Source: Dichotomocladium elegans
Lineage: Eukaryota > Mucoromycota > Mucoromycetes > Mucorales > Lichtheimiaceae
Assembly: GCA_025716815.1 (NCBI GenBank)
Contig: JAIXMN010000001.1
Coordinates: forward strand, 2,356,001-2,420,000
Length of the DNA stretch: 64,000 nucleotides
Direction: 5' to 3'
The notes under the pieces: generated by a model
Database searches by the model: none
The model's input: only the letters and a program-made list of their open reading frames with translations
What the model was told of the DNA's origin: nothing
In this document: positions 1 through 10,465 of the stretch, piece after piece
Layout of the letters: each line of letters opens with the position of its first letter
How positions within the stretch are numbered: the first letter of the stretch is position 1
Program-made: the position numbers and the translations under genes

Positions 1-1
1 G

Positions 2-964
2 CCCATCAAGTCATTTATTATCACTGGGCATTCTCTTGGAGCAGGAGCGGCAGCGCTTCTCACGATGATGGTTTTAGACCACCTCGAGGAGTTACGAAGG
101 CTTTCTGAGAACCCGGAATTTGACGTACACTGCTATGGCTATGCGCCCGTCGCCTCTGTATCTTTAGATATCAGCGAAAAGTACAAAGAACACATTGACA
201 GCTTTGTATGCCAGGATGATTTGGTCGCACGTCTATCATACGGTACAGCCAGTTGCGCCAAAGAGCTTATCATGGACGCGATGATAGCTGTGGACGGTTT
301 GGGAGGTAGTAGCAAGATCACCTCGGATGGCAAGGCCCGCAAGGCATGTTATGACATCATAGAGACACGTCGTCAAGAGATCTTTTATGCAAACGAGCCA
401 CGGTATCCTCTTCTCTACGTACCTGGCCAAGTATACCAGTTTCAGAGGCTATCTACAGAGACCAAAAAGACGGCGGCAACCACCGATGATGCCATACAGA
501 CCAGACGTCCACTATTCCCTCTTGACCGGAATGCTTCTTCAAGAAGCTTTTTCTCCGATGATACTCGTTCGGGTCACTTTGAGCCAACCATGGCGAGACG
601 AGCGTCTTCGGCCTCTCACGGCCGTAGAGACAGCATTGGTGCAGGAGAAGAAAGCGCTTTTACCCTCCACAAAGGGACAGCACTTCTGTCGAAAGAAATG
701 CTGATTTCCAAAACCTGCCTTGAAGACCACATGCTAGTGACCTACTTGAATGCATTCCAGGCTGTTCGACAAAGCTGCATGCGAGAGATAAAAGGAAAAA
801 AGCAGCTGGCGTCGGAGGGACCGATTGTACCAACTAGTCCAACATCCGCATCCGCATCCGCATCCACACACGACATCAGCACGCGGCCGTTATCGCCAGT
901 TCCAAGTATACAAATTGAAGACCCTGAAGGCAAGGTAGAAATGGCGAATGTGATTAACGCATAG
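2..964 (+). CDS. Class 3 lipase (sn-1 diacylglycerol-lipase-like), C-terminal part
   Basis: The reading frame is already open at the first bases of the window, so the 5' part of the gene lies outside. Within the first 15 codons it shows the nucleophile elbow GHSLGAG, the mark of alpha/beta-hydrolase lipases of Pfam class 3. A catalytic-Asp-like segment (QDDLVARLS) follows about 65 residues later, and a late His (LEDHMLVTYL) is in the place of the triad His. Such enzymes cleave a fatty acid from diacylglycerol or related lipids, usually at membranes. Between Asp and His lies a long Ser/Arg-rich low-complexity insert, as in DAG-lipase-type proteins. The tail carries a short run of Ala-Ser repeats from a (GCATCC)n microsatellite at about 845-865. 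No intron is seen in this part. The missing N-terminus, probably with membrane segments, cannot be judged. Confidence 0.8.
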   Translation, partial: PIKSFIITGHSLGAGAAALLTMMVLDHLEELRRLSENPEFDVHCYGYAPVASVSLDISEKYKEHIDSFVCQDDLVARLSYGTASCAKELIMDAMIAVDGLGGSSKITSDGKARKACYDIIETRRQEIFYANEPRYPLLYVPGQVYQFQRLSTETKKTAATTDDAIQTRRPLFPLDRNASSRSFFSDDTRSGHFEPTMARRASSASHGRRDSIGAGEESAFTLHKGTALLSKEMLISKTCLEDHMLVTYLNAFQAVRQSCMREIKGKKQLASEGPIVPTSPTSASASASTHDISTRPLSPVPSIQIEDPEGKVEMANVINA

Positions 965-1314
965 CCAATATTCCCAATTTTTGCATGACTATTTCATCTA
1001 CCCCTCTTCTTCCTCTCCCCCTCCCCGTCCCTTACTTCACAGGCCGGGCCATGCATGTCCAACCCTCTTTACCCTTCCCATCCCATTCCTGATTTATCTG
1101 AATTTTTGTTAGTTCTATTCTCTTGTCGTCTCGGGTGAGAATAAAATCAATGCTCCTGGTGTGCAACCGCAGATATTGAGAATTGATGCAAACTGGTACA
1201 CATCAAGCTTGCTTCCAAGACTTAGAATGAGGTTTCTGAAAATTCAGTGACCGCAGAAGTAAAGCTTTCCTGCTACCCTTCTCTTTGCAGTTTTTGTCCT
1301 CTACTTCAACTGAA
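965..1314. other. Intergenic: lipase 3' UTR and promoter of the WD40 gene
   Basis: Pyrimidine-rich DNA follows the lipase stop. A polyadenylation-type AATAAA lies near 1140 (gagaataaaatc). No open frame of interest was seen. CT-rich sequence just before the ATG at 1315 is typical of fungal promoters. Confidence 0.5.
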
Positions 1315-4052
1315 ATGGAATATCGCAAAACCGCAAGCGATGTTCCAATATCGGATACCACTCGTCAGCTCAGCGATCTCGCCATTAATGTGACCGAGGT
1401 TTCCAACGACGATGACCATGCCACGCCCTCGACCTTAGAAGAACCGCAATCGCCTTTGTGGAATAGGAGCAGCGTGTCCCATTCATCTTCTGCACGGCGT
1501 CGACGAAGGTAGTTTTTAGCCCCATTCCTCTTGCGATCGAAAAGACTCTTTATGGCGGCGGACATGTGTGTGTGTGTAATGAAGGATGTGGATGCTCACG
1601 CGATGCATTCTTTTTTTTTCTCTCTCTGCTGAAAAAGAATGGCTGCTAACACACAGCAAGTGGGAATGCACTCGTCTTACATTCGACCAACCGAGGACAT
1701 TTTCAATGCCAATGACCCGCGAATCAAAGAAGTACGAGAAATGGGGTTGGAGGAAAAAGACTACCGCTATGAGCCACCCTATCTGTTTTTCTTTTTCTAC
1801 CTTATGGCTGACAAGTGGAACAGGATATTCTTGGGATTATCATGCAATATCTCGCGGACGAAGGATTCCACGCGTCGCAGGCCGTCCTCTATGATGAGAC
1901 GAATGTCAAATGGAAGGAACGGGAAGAACGGACGATCGAAGTCAAACGGTTGAGGAAGGCCATTTTAGGTGCGAAAAAAAAAAAACAATCCAGATAGATG
2001 CAGATATATGCGTTTATACCGGAGAGCTAAGGTTACAGGCCATAGATGGCGATTGGCAAGAGGTAGAGAAGCTATGCTCAAAGCCGCTGGTCAAGAATCA
2101 TCGATCGTTTTTGTATTCAGTATACAAGCAACAATACCTGGAATATATTGAGAGGAGGGAAATACAAAAGGTGTGTATGAGTTGCGGTGGAGAGCAGAAG
2201 AGAAATCGATCTGATAGAGAGAACAACATTTCTTTTCTTTCTTGTGTCAGGCATTCACGTTTCTCAATAAGCGATTAAAACCGTTGGAGCATCTCCAGAC
2301 AAAACCGAACGAATTCAAAGATCTTTGCTATCTATTGACAGCTAAATCCATACACGAGGCCCCGAGCTTTAAAAATTGGGAAGGTATCATGGGTGCAAGG
2401 TAAGATGATTTGATTAGAGGCGGCTCCTTTTTTATTAGCTAATGATGGCAATAATGCCAACTTAGAGAGATTCTGGTGGATCAATTGCAGAGCATGCTGG
2501 ATTTTGAGACGGCTGATCGAAATGGTAGAACAATGGCAGAGGGAGCAGGCAGTAAAAAAAAGGGGGGGTCCGTCTGACAGGAAGATCATCATGCAGGCAA
2601 TCGATATATGCCACCAAACAGGCTTCTGACCCTGCTGCGACAAGCAGTTGCATACCAAATCGAGTTTTCAAGATACCACCCAAAAGTCGCCCCGGCAGTG
2701 AACTCGTACGAAAATATAGTAACGTCGTCCTATTCCATCTACTGACATGACCCAGGCTGCTAGAGAATTATTCGAGTTTTGTTATCCCTAATTCCACAGC
2801 CAGAACCCTTCAAGGTCACCGGAGTAACGTGAAATGCGTAGAATTTATTGGCGAAGAAGGGCAAGAGATTGTATCTGGATCGAGGTAAAGGAAAGTGGAA
2901 GGGAGGGGAAGAGAGAAGCGGGTGGCTAAGATATATATCATGGCTTAGTGACAATACCCTACGGATATGGAACACAGAAACGGGAGACTTGGGGGCACTT
3001 CTTGAGGGACACACCTCCAGAATTTGGGACGTCTCCACGACAGCAAAGGGCGAGTTTGTTGCCAGTGCCAGCGGTGACGGGACAGTGAAAATTTGGAACC
3101 TTAGAGACCCACGACCTCATTGTGCTACTACTCTCAATGGGCACGCCGGCGATGTCTACTCAGCTCGGTATCATCCCAGTGAGGCAAGTCCGCATTCCTC
3201 CTACTTTCCGTGCAGGATGACCCCGGAATTTATATCAACATATATATATATATAGGCACACATTGTTACTGGCGGGTACGATAAGACCGTGCGACTTTAT
3301 GATGTGAATACCGGCTTGGTAGTCAAGACATTCACCGGCCACCAGTTGGCAGTGACGAAAACAATATATAACCCGCTTGGTAACTTAGTCGTTAGTGGGT
3401 AAGGGAACCTTTCATATTTCATGTCCATGCGAGAGACCGAAAATTCTGACAACGCCTCCACAGATCCAAGGACAATACCATCAAATTCTGGGATATTGTC
3501 TCAGGCCTCTGTATCCGCACCATTTCGTCCCACCTTGGCGAGGTTACGTCAGTTGAGATGAACTCGAGCGGTACCTACTTGTTAAGTAGCTCAAAGGACA
3601 ACTCGAACCGCTTATGGGATGTCCGCATGGTAGATAACACAATACATGGGTTTTATTCTATAATTCATCCCTTCCTCTCGCCAATAGGTGCGGCCCATCC
3701 AGAAGCTCAAGGGTCACCAGAATACGTCGAAGAACTTTATTCGTAGTTGCTTTGCAGACAATAATCTGATTGTGGGCGGTTCAGAGGTAGTAACGGCACA
3801 TGGAGGGATAAAGAAGCCGTACTCACGGAATACGGGTTGAGATAGGATGGTAATGTGTATATATGGGACCAAGATACAGGCGAGGTACTTCAGAAACTCC
3901 GTGGCCACACTGGAGTTGTTTACGAAGCAGCATGGAATGCAAAGCAGGGAATGCTTGCAAGTTGCAGTGATGACCAGACAGTGCGAGTGTGGTGTTATGA
4001 CGAGAAGGTGAGGGATGAACGCACTGTTAAAAGACGAGCCATGCTTTGCTAA
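1315..4052 (+). CDS. LisH-CTLH-WD40 repeat protein
   Basis: A spliced gene of about ten exons. After a Ser-rich, Arg-ending N-terminus comes a LisH-type helix pair (ILGIIMQYLADEGFHASQAV, about 1826-1885). A CTLH/CRA region follows (WQEVEKLC..., KRLKPLEHL, FKDLCYLLT, about 2055-2400), then a linker of the MPPNRLLTLLRQA type (about 2610). The C-terminal half is a beta-propeller of about seven WD40 repeats from about 2800, with clear blades such as GSSDNTLRIW, SGDGTVKIW, GGYDKTVRLY, GSKDNTIKFW and CSDDQTVRVW. LisH-CTLH-WD40 proteins (WDR26/GID7, WDR47, Topless-like families) are dimerising scaffolds for ubiquitin ligase, cytoskeletal or co-repressor complexes. I cannot assign this one to a single orthologue. 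The start ATG 1315 gives an exon ending in a GT donor at 1509; the join near 1785-1823 is uncertain. The stop at 4050-4052 assumes no further intron. Confidence 0.75.
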
Positions 4053-4359
4053 ATATGGGATACATAGCTTCCAATGGACTTGTAAGCATTCCGGTCTTTT
4101 CATAAATATACTTTTTCTTATTGTACTAATTGGAGAGATACCTCGCAAAAATGGTTCGCCCGGGGTTGGGTTGGATTGGGTTGGGTTTGGGGAGGCGGAA
4201 GAGTTTGAATGGGCTATTGCCCGACTTCGGAGTTTCGCCTTTGTTCTATTCTTTCGGCTTTAAAAAGTTGCGCGTTTTGCCGGCTGGAGCCAAACCTTTG
4301 TAACAATCCACACACACATACACACACAGAACCTAGAAGAGAAAATACCGGTTACGACA
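4053..4359. other. Intergenic with G-rich and CA-rich simple sequence
   Basis: This holds an imperfect GGGTTG/GGATTG run at about 4160-4195 and a (CA)n tract at about 4310-4330 just upstream of the next gene. No coding sequence was recognised. Confidence 0.5.
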
Positions 4360-6587
4360 ATGCATGGTAGAATTAAACCATTGCAGATCCATTTACCTCT
4401 ACTAAATAAATCGCTGTTGTTGTTTCCAGAGACTGTCTACCGAGCAAAGTACGCTTATGCAGCCCAGGAAGACGATGAATTGACGCTCAATCCTGGTGTC
4501 ACAGTTCGTCCTGTAAACACTGAAAATCAGGATTGGTGGATTGTCGAGGACCTTGCGACAGGAAAACGGGGCATGGTTCCTACCAATGTATTTACAGTTG
4601 CGGCTACTTGGAAAGGGACAAGAGTGCACTGAACATGTGGCGATTTAGTTCCTTGAGAAGATACAGACTGCCGCAGCAACGTCGACGACACCATCCTCCT
4701 CCTCCGTGTTATCTACTGTCAACGAAGGTAGAAAGAATGGCATGATTGGAGGTGGGAGGGGGCGGGTGGCGGAGAAGGGAGGGAAGGTCTATTAAGGTAT
4801 GACTGTAACACCATTCACATATATATGGACGTAGGCCGTGTTCTGGCACGCATTATTCGAGATTATGATGCGCAGGCATCCGACCAACTCACGCTCTGGA
4901 AAAACGGCGTGATCACAGTACTCGAGCAGCCGAACGAGGACTGGTGGAAGGGCGATCTCAATGGCAAGATTGGGACCTTTCCGTCCGACGTGAGTGCTGT
5001 TCTGGCTACAAGAAGCGAGAGGCCCGGATGATTGATTGACGAAAAAAAAAAAACTGTTTGTAGCATGTGAAACTCATTGATTCTATTGAGGAAAAAGACG
5101 AGACTGAGACCAAGAGCAACCGAAGTAATATGGACTGCACCTATGGGCGACCACCTAACTAACCGTCGACGAATTGAATAGACTCGTTCAAACTTGCAGC
5201 GTACGGAGTAAAACAGGGTGGTATTGGAAGCATTCTCGCAGGTGGCATTGGATTGCGAAAGAAGTCGCATAAGGAGGAAAGCGCCACTGCCTCGCCCAAA
5301 GATGAAATGCATGCAGTAAGTACGATACATGCGTTGCTATTAAGGTTTTTAATCGATGACGTTGTAGCCACCTGTCCCTTTGGATCACGGGCCACCTGCC
5401 TCACAAGCCAAAGGTAGCCATCTTGTACGACCTCATGTGCTCCTACTAATACTTTCCTCTAGGCATGGTCTTGCATGACTATGAGCCTCAAAATGATGGT
5501 ACGATTATCTTCTGCTCAGATAGACCGGAAATATTTGACTGTCTATACATGTAGATGAATTGAAGCTGATGCGTGGCGAGTACGTGACAATTGTGGACAA
5601 GATGGATGATCAAGGCTGGTGGAAGGGGACGAGCGAAAGAGGCGAGACAGGGATCTTTCCTTCGAACTTTATTCAGATCTTGGAAGAAAAGCATGCACCT
5701 CCCCGACGATCGCGGCCGCCCACCATCAAGACAGACCAGCCGCAGCAACCGTCCGATCCATCAGGGGTTATCTCCCCCTCGCTCGCTCGCCCTCCTCCAG
5801 TTCCGGTTTCCACGCGGCCTGCAACCCTGCTGACAAAGCGTACCTCAGTTGGAACAGATGCTCACCCGCCACGCCCGCTGACATCGCCGCCTTTACCCAC
5901 ACGTCGGCCTCCGTCTGTGACAGCAGAACCCAAGAAAACACACAAGCCGCGTACACCTTCCATCCCGCTCATCTCACCAGACCTTCCTCCCATTAACACA
6001 CGGCTCCATGAAGGTACATCCCATGAATTCGCTTCTCCCGTCAGACCCTCTAGACCTGTGCCTACACCCGCAGCTCCTCCTCGGTCTGATGGGGCCGACG
6101 CACGGCCTCCTGTTCCCAACTTGGCAAAACCACCGAAGGTAATGCGATGATGAGAGATAAGATATGTTAATAACGCTTGGAATAGGTGAGTGGTTCAACG
6201 AAGACTGGCTCTCCTCACTCTCGCCCCACTAGCGATGCCTCTTCACCCTCTGTCCTCTCCCCTCCACCACGCAAACCGCCAGCCGTTGATAGCGAACATC
6301 TGCCACCCTCCGCACAACATCCGTTACTTTCACCGCCCCCTATGCCGAAGCGATCTATGCCCCTTCCTCCGCCGAACGTTACGCCGAGCGCTAGCAGCAG
6401 TAGCAGTACCCGAGAGGAAGGAGGGTTGCCAGACGATCAGGAAGATATGCTGGATTCGAAGCTTAAGAAGCTGCTGGAGCCAATCCGGCATGAGTTATTA
6501 AGTCTTCTGGAGGCAGAAAGAGCAGAGCGTTCTCGTTTAGAAGAAGAGATAGCTGACCTTCGGCGTCAATTACAATCGTTGCAATGA
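4360..6587 (+). CDS. Three-SH3 adaptor with proline-rich region and C-terminal coiled coil (CIN85/CD2AP-like)
   Basis: The first exon is only ATG CAT G (4360-4366). A 63-base intron with a CTAAAT branch-like motif follows, and the next exon opens at 4430 straight into an SH3 domain (AKYAYAAQEDDELTL...DWWIVED...GMVPTNFLEKI). A second SH3 (RDYDAQASDQLTL...EDWWKGDLNGKIGTFPSD) lies at 4850-4990. A third (LHDYEPQNDDELKL...GWWKGTSERGETGIFPSNFI) is at about 5465-5680. Short exons between them join in frame. After the SH3s comes a long Pro/Ser-rich region full of PPxP-type motifs (about 5700-6400), then a charged heptad-like helix ending in LRRQLQSLQ. Three N-terminal SH3s, a proline-rich middle and a terminal coiled coil is the layout of animal CIN85/CD2AP, endocytic and actin adaptors. 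Function here is inferred from layout only. Tandem-SH3 fungal proteins such as Sla1 or Bzz1 differ in domain order. Confidence 0.8.
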
Positions 6588-6670
6588 TGATTGGGTTGTT
6601 ATATAATTATTTACTTCACATATTTCGCTTGAAGAATAGATGTAATGCAGGATGGGGAGAATAATGTCGT

Positions 6671-7806
6671 TCATGGTATTGTATCAAATTCGCTGTGGAT
6701 GCCAAAGGACTTGTCAAAGTCTCTGCGATCCATACCGAATTTGTTGACGCAATAGGATTGCAAGGTCCATATATTCTCTGTTTATTATTATGATTATTAT
6801 TAGTCATGTGTTGGTGGTGGTGAAGATAGTATGTGTCCGTACCTGTCCATCGGTTTGCTGCTTCCTTTGCGATGCTAATTGCTTTTTCTGCAGAGGATGA
6901 TCCAAAGGATGAGGAGGGCGTGATCATTCGTGTTTTTTTTTTCATTGCTTGACAAACCTTTGGCCTTGTATATTTCCGGATCGTTTTCTATGTATTGCTG
7001 CAGCTCGGATTGAAGGGTCTTTTGCTCGCTCTCTGCAGCTGCAAGTTCAGCAAGTACCTGGTCGCGTTCTTCCTAAAATCATCTCAGTTAAACATGCGGT
7101 CTTCGGGGTGCTAACTCGATGGCAAGTCTACACAAACCGACGGCTCACGTCCTCGTTGCGCTTCCTGGATCTGGTTCTTGAGAAGCGCGTTCTTTTCTTG
7201 CTCAGATGCCACCTTCTTTCGCAAGCCCTCGAGTTTCTCGCGTCTCTATTATTAAGAGGGCGCAATGTCAGCCTCCTCCTTCTCCTCCTCTTTTTCTTCT
7301 TCTTCTTCTTCTGTAGCCACTTGCGATCTTGTATGCAGTCGATGGAAACGACCAAAAGTAATTTGACGTAGCGATCTTGTCTGTGCTTACGAGTCCGTCG
7401 TCTACCAAACTTTGAACAACGTCCTTGACGGACTGGGATACTGAAGGTATACGGATTTCCATGAGCCGCATGGATAAACAAGAGTATCCGTGCTTACCTA
7501 CACCGACTTTGGGTCCAATCTTCTCCAGTTCTTTTAGTTGAAAGAAATCACCCTATAACCATCATGATGCGGGGAACACACACAAGAAAACAAAGTGTGT
7601 ATGTGCGTGCACGAGTAAGTGCGTCTATGTTCAATGCGCAAGGTACGTTCCCCGCTTTTGGTCTTACACTCTCCTGGAGATATTTTTCGATCCGTCGACG
7701 CTTTTCCTCAAGCGAAACACCTTTTCGTGACTATTATGGAGAATCGCCTTGCATGAGGAGAATCCTCACCGGTCTGCCTCTCATGGCGTCTCCTAGTACT
7801 TACCAT
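6671..7806 (-). CDS. MND1: Meiotic nuclear division protein 1 homologue
   Basis: Mnd1 pairs with Hop2 in the nucleus and helps Dmc1/Rad51 strand exchange between homologues in meiosis. On the minus strand the exons spell the family in order: [16 protein letters not shown] (about 7720-7670), [17 protein letters not shown] (7555-7500), the winged-helix piece [14 protein letters not shown]...[10 protein letters not shown] (about 7435-7330), a coiled coil of [20 protein letters not shown] type (7240-7150), [13 protein letters not shown] (about 6990), then the diagnostic [14 protein letters not shown] and the end [19 protein letters not shown]. The ATG at 7806-7804 is followed at once by GTAAGT, so the first coding exon is the start codon alone; an acceptor near 7738 continues in frame. 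A GAAGAA-rich stretch near 7290-7310 lies inside an intron. Length and end fit the family of about 205 residues. Confidence 0.88.
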
Positions 7807-7972
7807 GAGATCAAATCGCGAATGAAAATGGGTTTTGGAGGGAGCTCAGGATAAGGAGAAAGAAAAGAGAAAGAGACACACACGCACACACAAAATTTCA
7901 TGCTGCCCTTTTTTTTCGGGGGTCCCAGAGACTGAACAGTAGATAAGAAATAGTGCCTTTTTTCTGTCCAAC
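7807..7972. promoter_or_regulatory. Shared promoter between MND1 and the ZNF511-like gene
   Basis: Only 166 bases separate the two divergent start codons. The interval has an ACACACGCACACACA tract near 7878 and a run of T at about 7908-7915. No defined factor site could be assigned. Confidence 0.45.
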
Positions 7973-9049
7973 ATGTTTTCAATGTATACACCCAAAAAAA
8001 ACATTCCTGATCCTGGCGATCCTTTTTTTGAAGAAGGCAACATTGCTCTACGTGCGTATTGGCTTGAGCGGGACGCAGCATCGCGTCACGATGCCGCGAT
8101 TATTAGAGCAGAAGCCAACATGCTAACAGAGTACGCCGGAAATAGCAGTAGTTAGGGTGGTAATCAGCCGTGTGTGTGATGGTGAGGAGGGAAGGCGGCG
8201 ATGTTCCGGCATATATCATTAACTTTTTATGTGGGAATTCGGCCGGACGACTGGAACTGATGAAGTGAACTCCAGCGACCGGTTTATTGTGATCAACCGC
8301 AGTGCCTGAACCGACGAGGTCACCCGCTCGAGTTTCCGAACACGGCAGCATACGCGCTTCATTACGAAGTATGTCATGCTCATGCGTGCATCGAGTGCCA
8401 CAAGCCATTTCCCAGTGCGATCTTTCTGGACATCCATCTCGATGAGTGTCATAATGTTCTATTACAAATAAAAAAGGAGCGTGGTGAAAAGATCGTAAGT
8501 AAGCGGGAGGGGGGTGGTGCGGGTCGCGTCAAGCACCTTCATGTTGTTGAGGCTGATATTTGCTTTTAGTATGCATGTTTTGTAGAAAACTGCGCAAAAA
8601 AGTTCATCTCGCCAAAGATGCGACGGTTGCACCTGGTGGATAAACACCTCTACCCACGGAACTTTCCCTTCGACATTGTCTGGACAGGCTCGCTCTCATT
8701 TGAGCAGCGACAGGCAAGGGAGAAAAAGAGACATCACTCGGCTATCAAAAATCAGAGCTCGGAGGCCTCAGCTCATGAGAAAGAGAAAGCTGAATCGACC
8801 GAGGCGAGTTCGATGGACTTGGATATGCTTACCAGCGAAATGGCCAAGCTTTCGATCCCAAAGACCATCTCCTTTGGCAGAGCCAGGCCGAGTATAATCC
8901 GGAACCCACCGCAGGAGCAGCGATCATCGGATATGCAGATTGAGCTACCACAGCAGCAGCAGCAGCAGCAGCAGTCGAATAGCCTCACCAAAAAGAAGCG
9001 GAAACGCGGACCCAAGAAGAAAAAACAGCAGCCCATGGAGATGGAATAA
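7973..9049 (+). CDS. C2H2 zinc-finger protein, ZNF511-like
   Basis: The start ATG at 7973 gives a short exon with FFEEGNIALRAYWLERDA, resembling the N-terminal FF-D-G-block of animal ZNF511. A second exon (about 8265-8493) holds two finger-like units: CDQPQC...HYEVCH and CIECHKPF...HLDECH. It ends at a GTAAGT donor. The third exon (from 8569) gives CFVENCAKKF...HLVDKHLYP, the characteristic last finger with the HLYP-x-x-FPFD ending, and later IPKTISFGRARP, matching the ZNF511 C-terminal signature. The tail has a Gln run (CAG repeat, about 8950-8973) and a Lys-rich nuclear-signal-like end. ZNF511 proteins are conserved nuclear proteins of poorly known role. The first splice junction, near 8140-8265, is not firmly placed. 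Confidence 0.75.
8950..8974 (+). repeat. CAG microsatellite coding for polyglutamine
   Basis: A run of eight or nine CAG/CAA codons within the last exon of the ZNF511-like gene. It is likely to be length-variable between strains. Confidence 0.85.
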
Positions 9050-9090
9050 AAACTTTCTTTTTCTTTTCTTCTAACTCTTGCATGTCTACT

Positions 9091-9967
9091 TTATACTACT
9101 ACACGTCGCTGGCGCTGGTTATTTTCAATCACACGAAGCATGTTCCTCATGGCCGCCTGATCCCCTGTTCCATTTCGTTTGTCGAGCCAGAAGCGGGTTT
9201 GAGGCAAGTTGGGTGTGATTGATTTGCGGTGAACAGTCCAGGTGAGCAAGAGGCCGGTGGATGGTTGAAGATCGCGCAAGGCAAGCGTTGTTTCTCGCTT
9301 CCGGGCAAGGACATCCAGTGTTTCGATTGTCACGACAGAATTGGGCGAAACGGCCTGGTAATGGCCTTCATTCCGTTTTGTATGAAGATAGATCGAGTTC
9401 ACGAAAGGCGAGAGAAGATAGTGCAGCGCGCCTGTCGAAAAGATACTCGCCGCAAGAGCTGTCATAAGCAATTGCAAAAGGCCATAGCGAAGAGCCGATT
9501 CTTTTGTCAATCAGTCTTTGTCGGATCCATCAACCCGTCCTCCCTCCCCTCCCCCACGAACCGCCTATAAACATGGTCGAGCTGATTCCGCTTGTTTGAA
9601 CTAAAAAGGCCTCATTGTGAGCAAAACAGTTTTCTTTCTCTATGGTAATCCCTTCCTTTACCTGCAGGCGTCTCCCAAAAGTGCATTACGAGTGGTGTCG
9701 ACACAGAAGAGATCTACAATGCGCGCCAAAGTCATCAATGTCTCGATCATGTTAAAGCGAGGTAGAATTCGATCATCAAAGACTGTTCAATGACCCTCAC
9801 GCACATACACCGAGGGTGGATAAAGAAAACACTTTTGCTAGCCGCACAAGAGAAGCATTGGGGGTTGTGTATATCAACTTCTTAAGATCGCCTGTGTTCG
9901 TTGTAGAATAAAAGCGCATGGCGCCATGGCGGCGGGCCATAGCGCGTGTGGCAGTAAAAACAAGCAT
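9091..9967 (-). CDS. TMEM70/TMEM186-like mitochondrial inner-membrane protein
   Basis: On the minus strand the exon from 9967 encodes a Ser/Arg/Ala-rich mitochondrial-type leader (ATRAMARRHGAMRFYST) followed by LIYTTPNASLVRLAKVFSLS, the usual entry to the TMEM70/186 fold. The last exon (9510-9091) has a hydrophobic helix (LLQLLMTALAASIFSTGALHY), then SPFVNSIYLH, a beta-rich block with LARKRETTLALRDLQPS, and FWLDKR. TMEM70-type proteins help assemble respiratory complexes in mitochondria. At least one middle exon (around 9620-9590, SGISSTMFIG) is needed to supply the first transmembrane part; its borders are not certain. The family assignment is from general pattern, so treat the specific role as open. 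Confidence 0.55.
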
Positions 9968-10207
9968 CCTCGGGTTCTTTGTTATGCTCCTCTCCCCGCG
10001 CCCCCGAATTTTAAAGCATTGCAGGGCGGGGATCCTAAATGAACACCCATTTTTTTGTACGTAAACCTCAGTTGAGGGGAGTGGGGGGGGAGCAATTTAT
10101 TGTGTGTGGAGGAAATCAATGATACAAGCGAGGATAGTTGAACGGGCAGGATATATACAATAAGAGAGGGAGAGGAAAGAAGCATGTGGATGTTACGTCA
10201 GCTACTT

Positions 10208-10465
10208 TTAATCATCAAAGACGGCATTGACAATAGGGCTGAACGCAGTAGACGATTCTTGAGATACTTCAGAGTCGGTGCCCTGAGCAATGTAGATGGT
10301 AGAGTCTGTCAATGGCATTGCCTGGGGGTGTTGGGTAACAGTAGCCTCATATTGGTCCTTGGGTGTTGCGGTGACTACAGAGTACATGCGGCCAACCTTG
10401 ATGATCACAGGACGGGCAAACACGGAAGACTTGTTGAGAATAGATGAGCGAGCGATGGAAAGCAT
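10208..10465 (-). CDS. Small (85-residue) protein with mitochondrial-type presequence
   Basis: An uninterrupted minus-strand frame begins MLSIARSSILNKSSVFARP, rich in Ser/Arg/Leu with no acidic residue, as in mitochondrial targeting sequences. An Arg-x-Tyr-Ser site (GRMYS) follows, where processing could occur. The rest is a short acidic domain with no known motif. The in-frame extension upstream (to 10501) runs through a CTTCAG acceptor-like site, so I take the ATG at 10465 as the start with an intron in the 5' UTR. No family was recognised. Confidence 0.5.
   Translation of the reverse strand: MLSIARSSILNKSSVFARPVIIKVGRMYSVVTATPKDQYEATVTQHPQAMPLTDSTIYIAQGTDSEVSQESSTAFSPIVNAVFDD

Noticed and set aside
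4150..4200. G-rich run as a quadruplex regulatory element
   Set aside because: The run is imperfect (mostly GG and GGG mixed with TT) and short; nothing beyond simple sequence supports a function.
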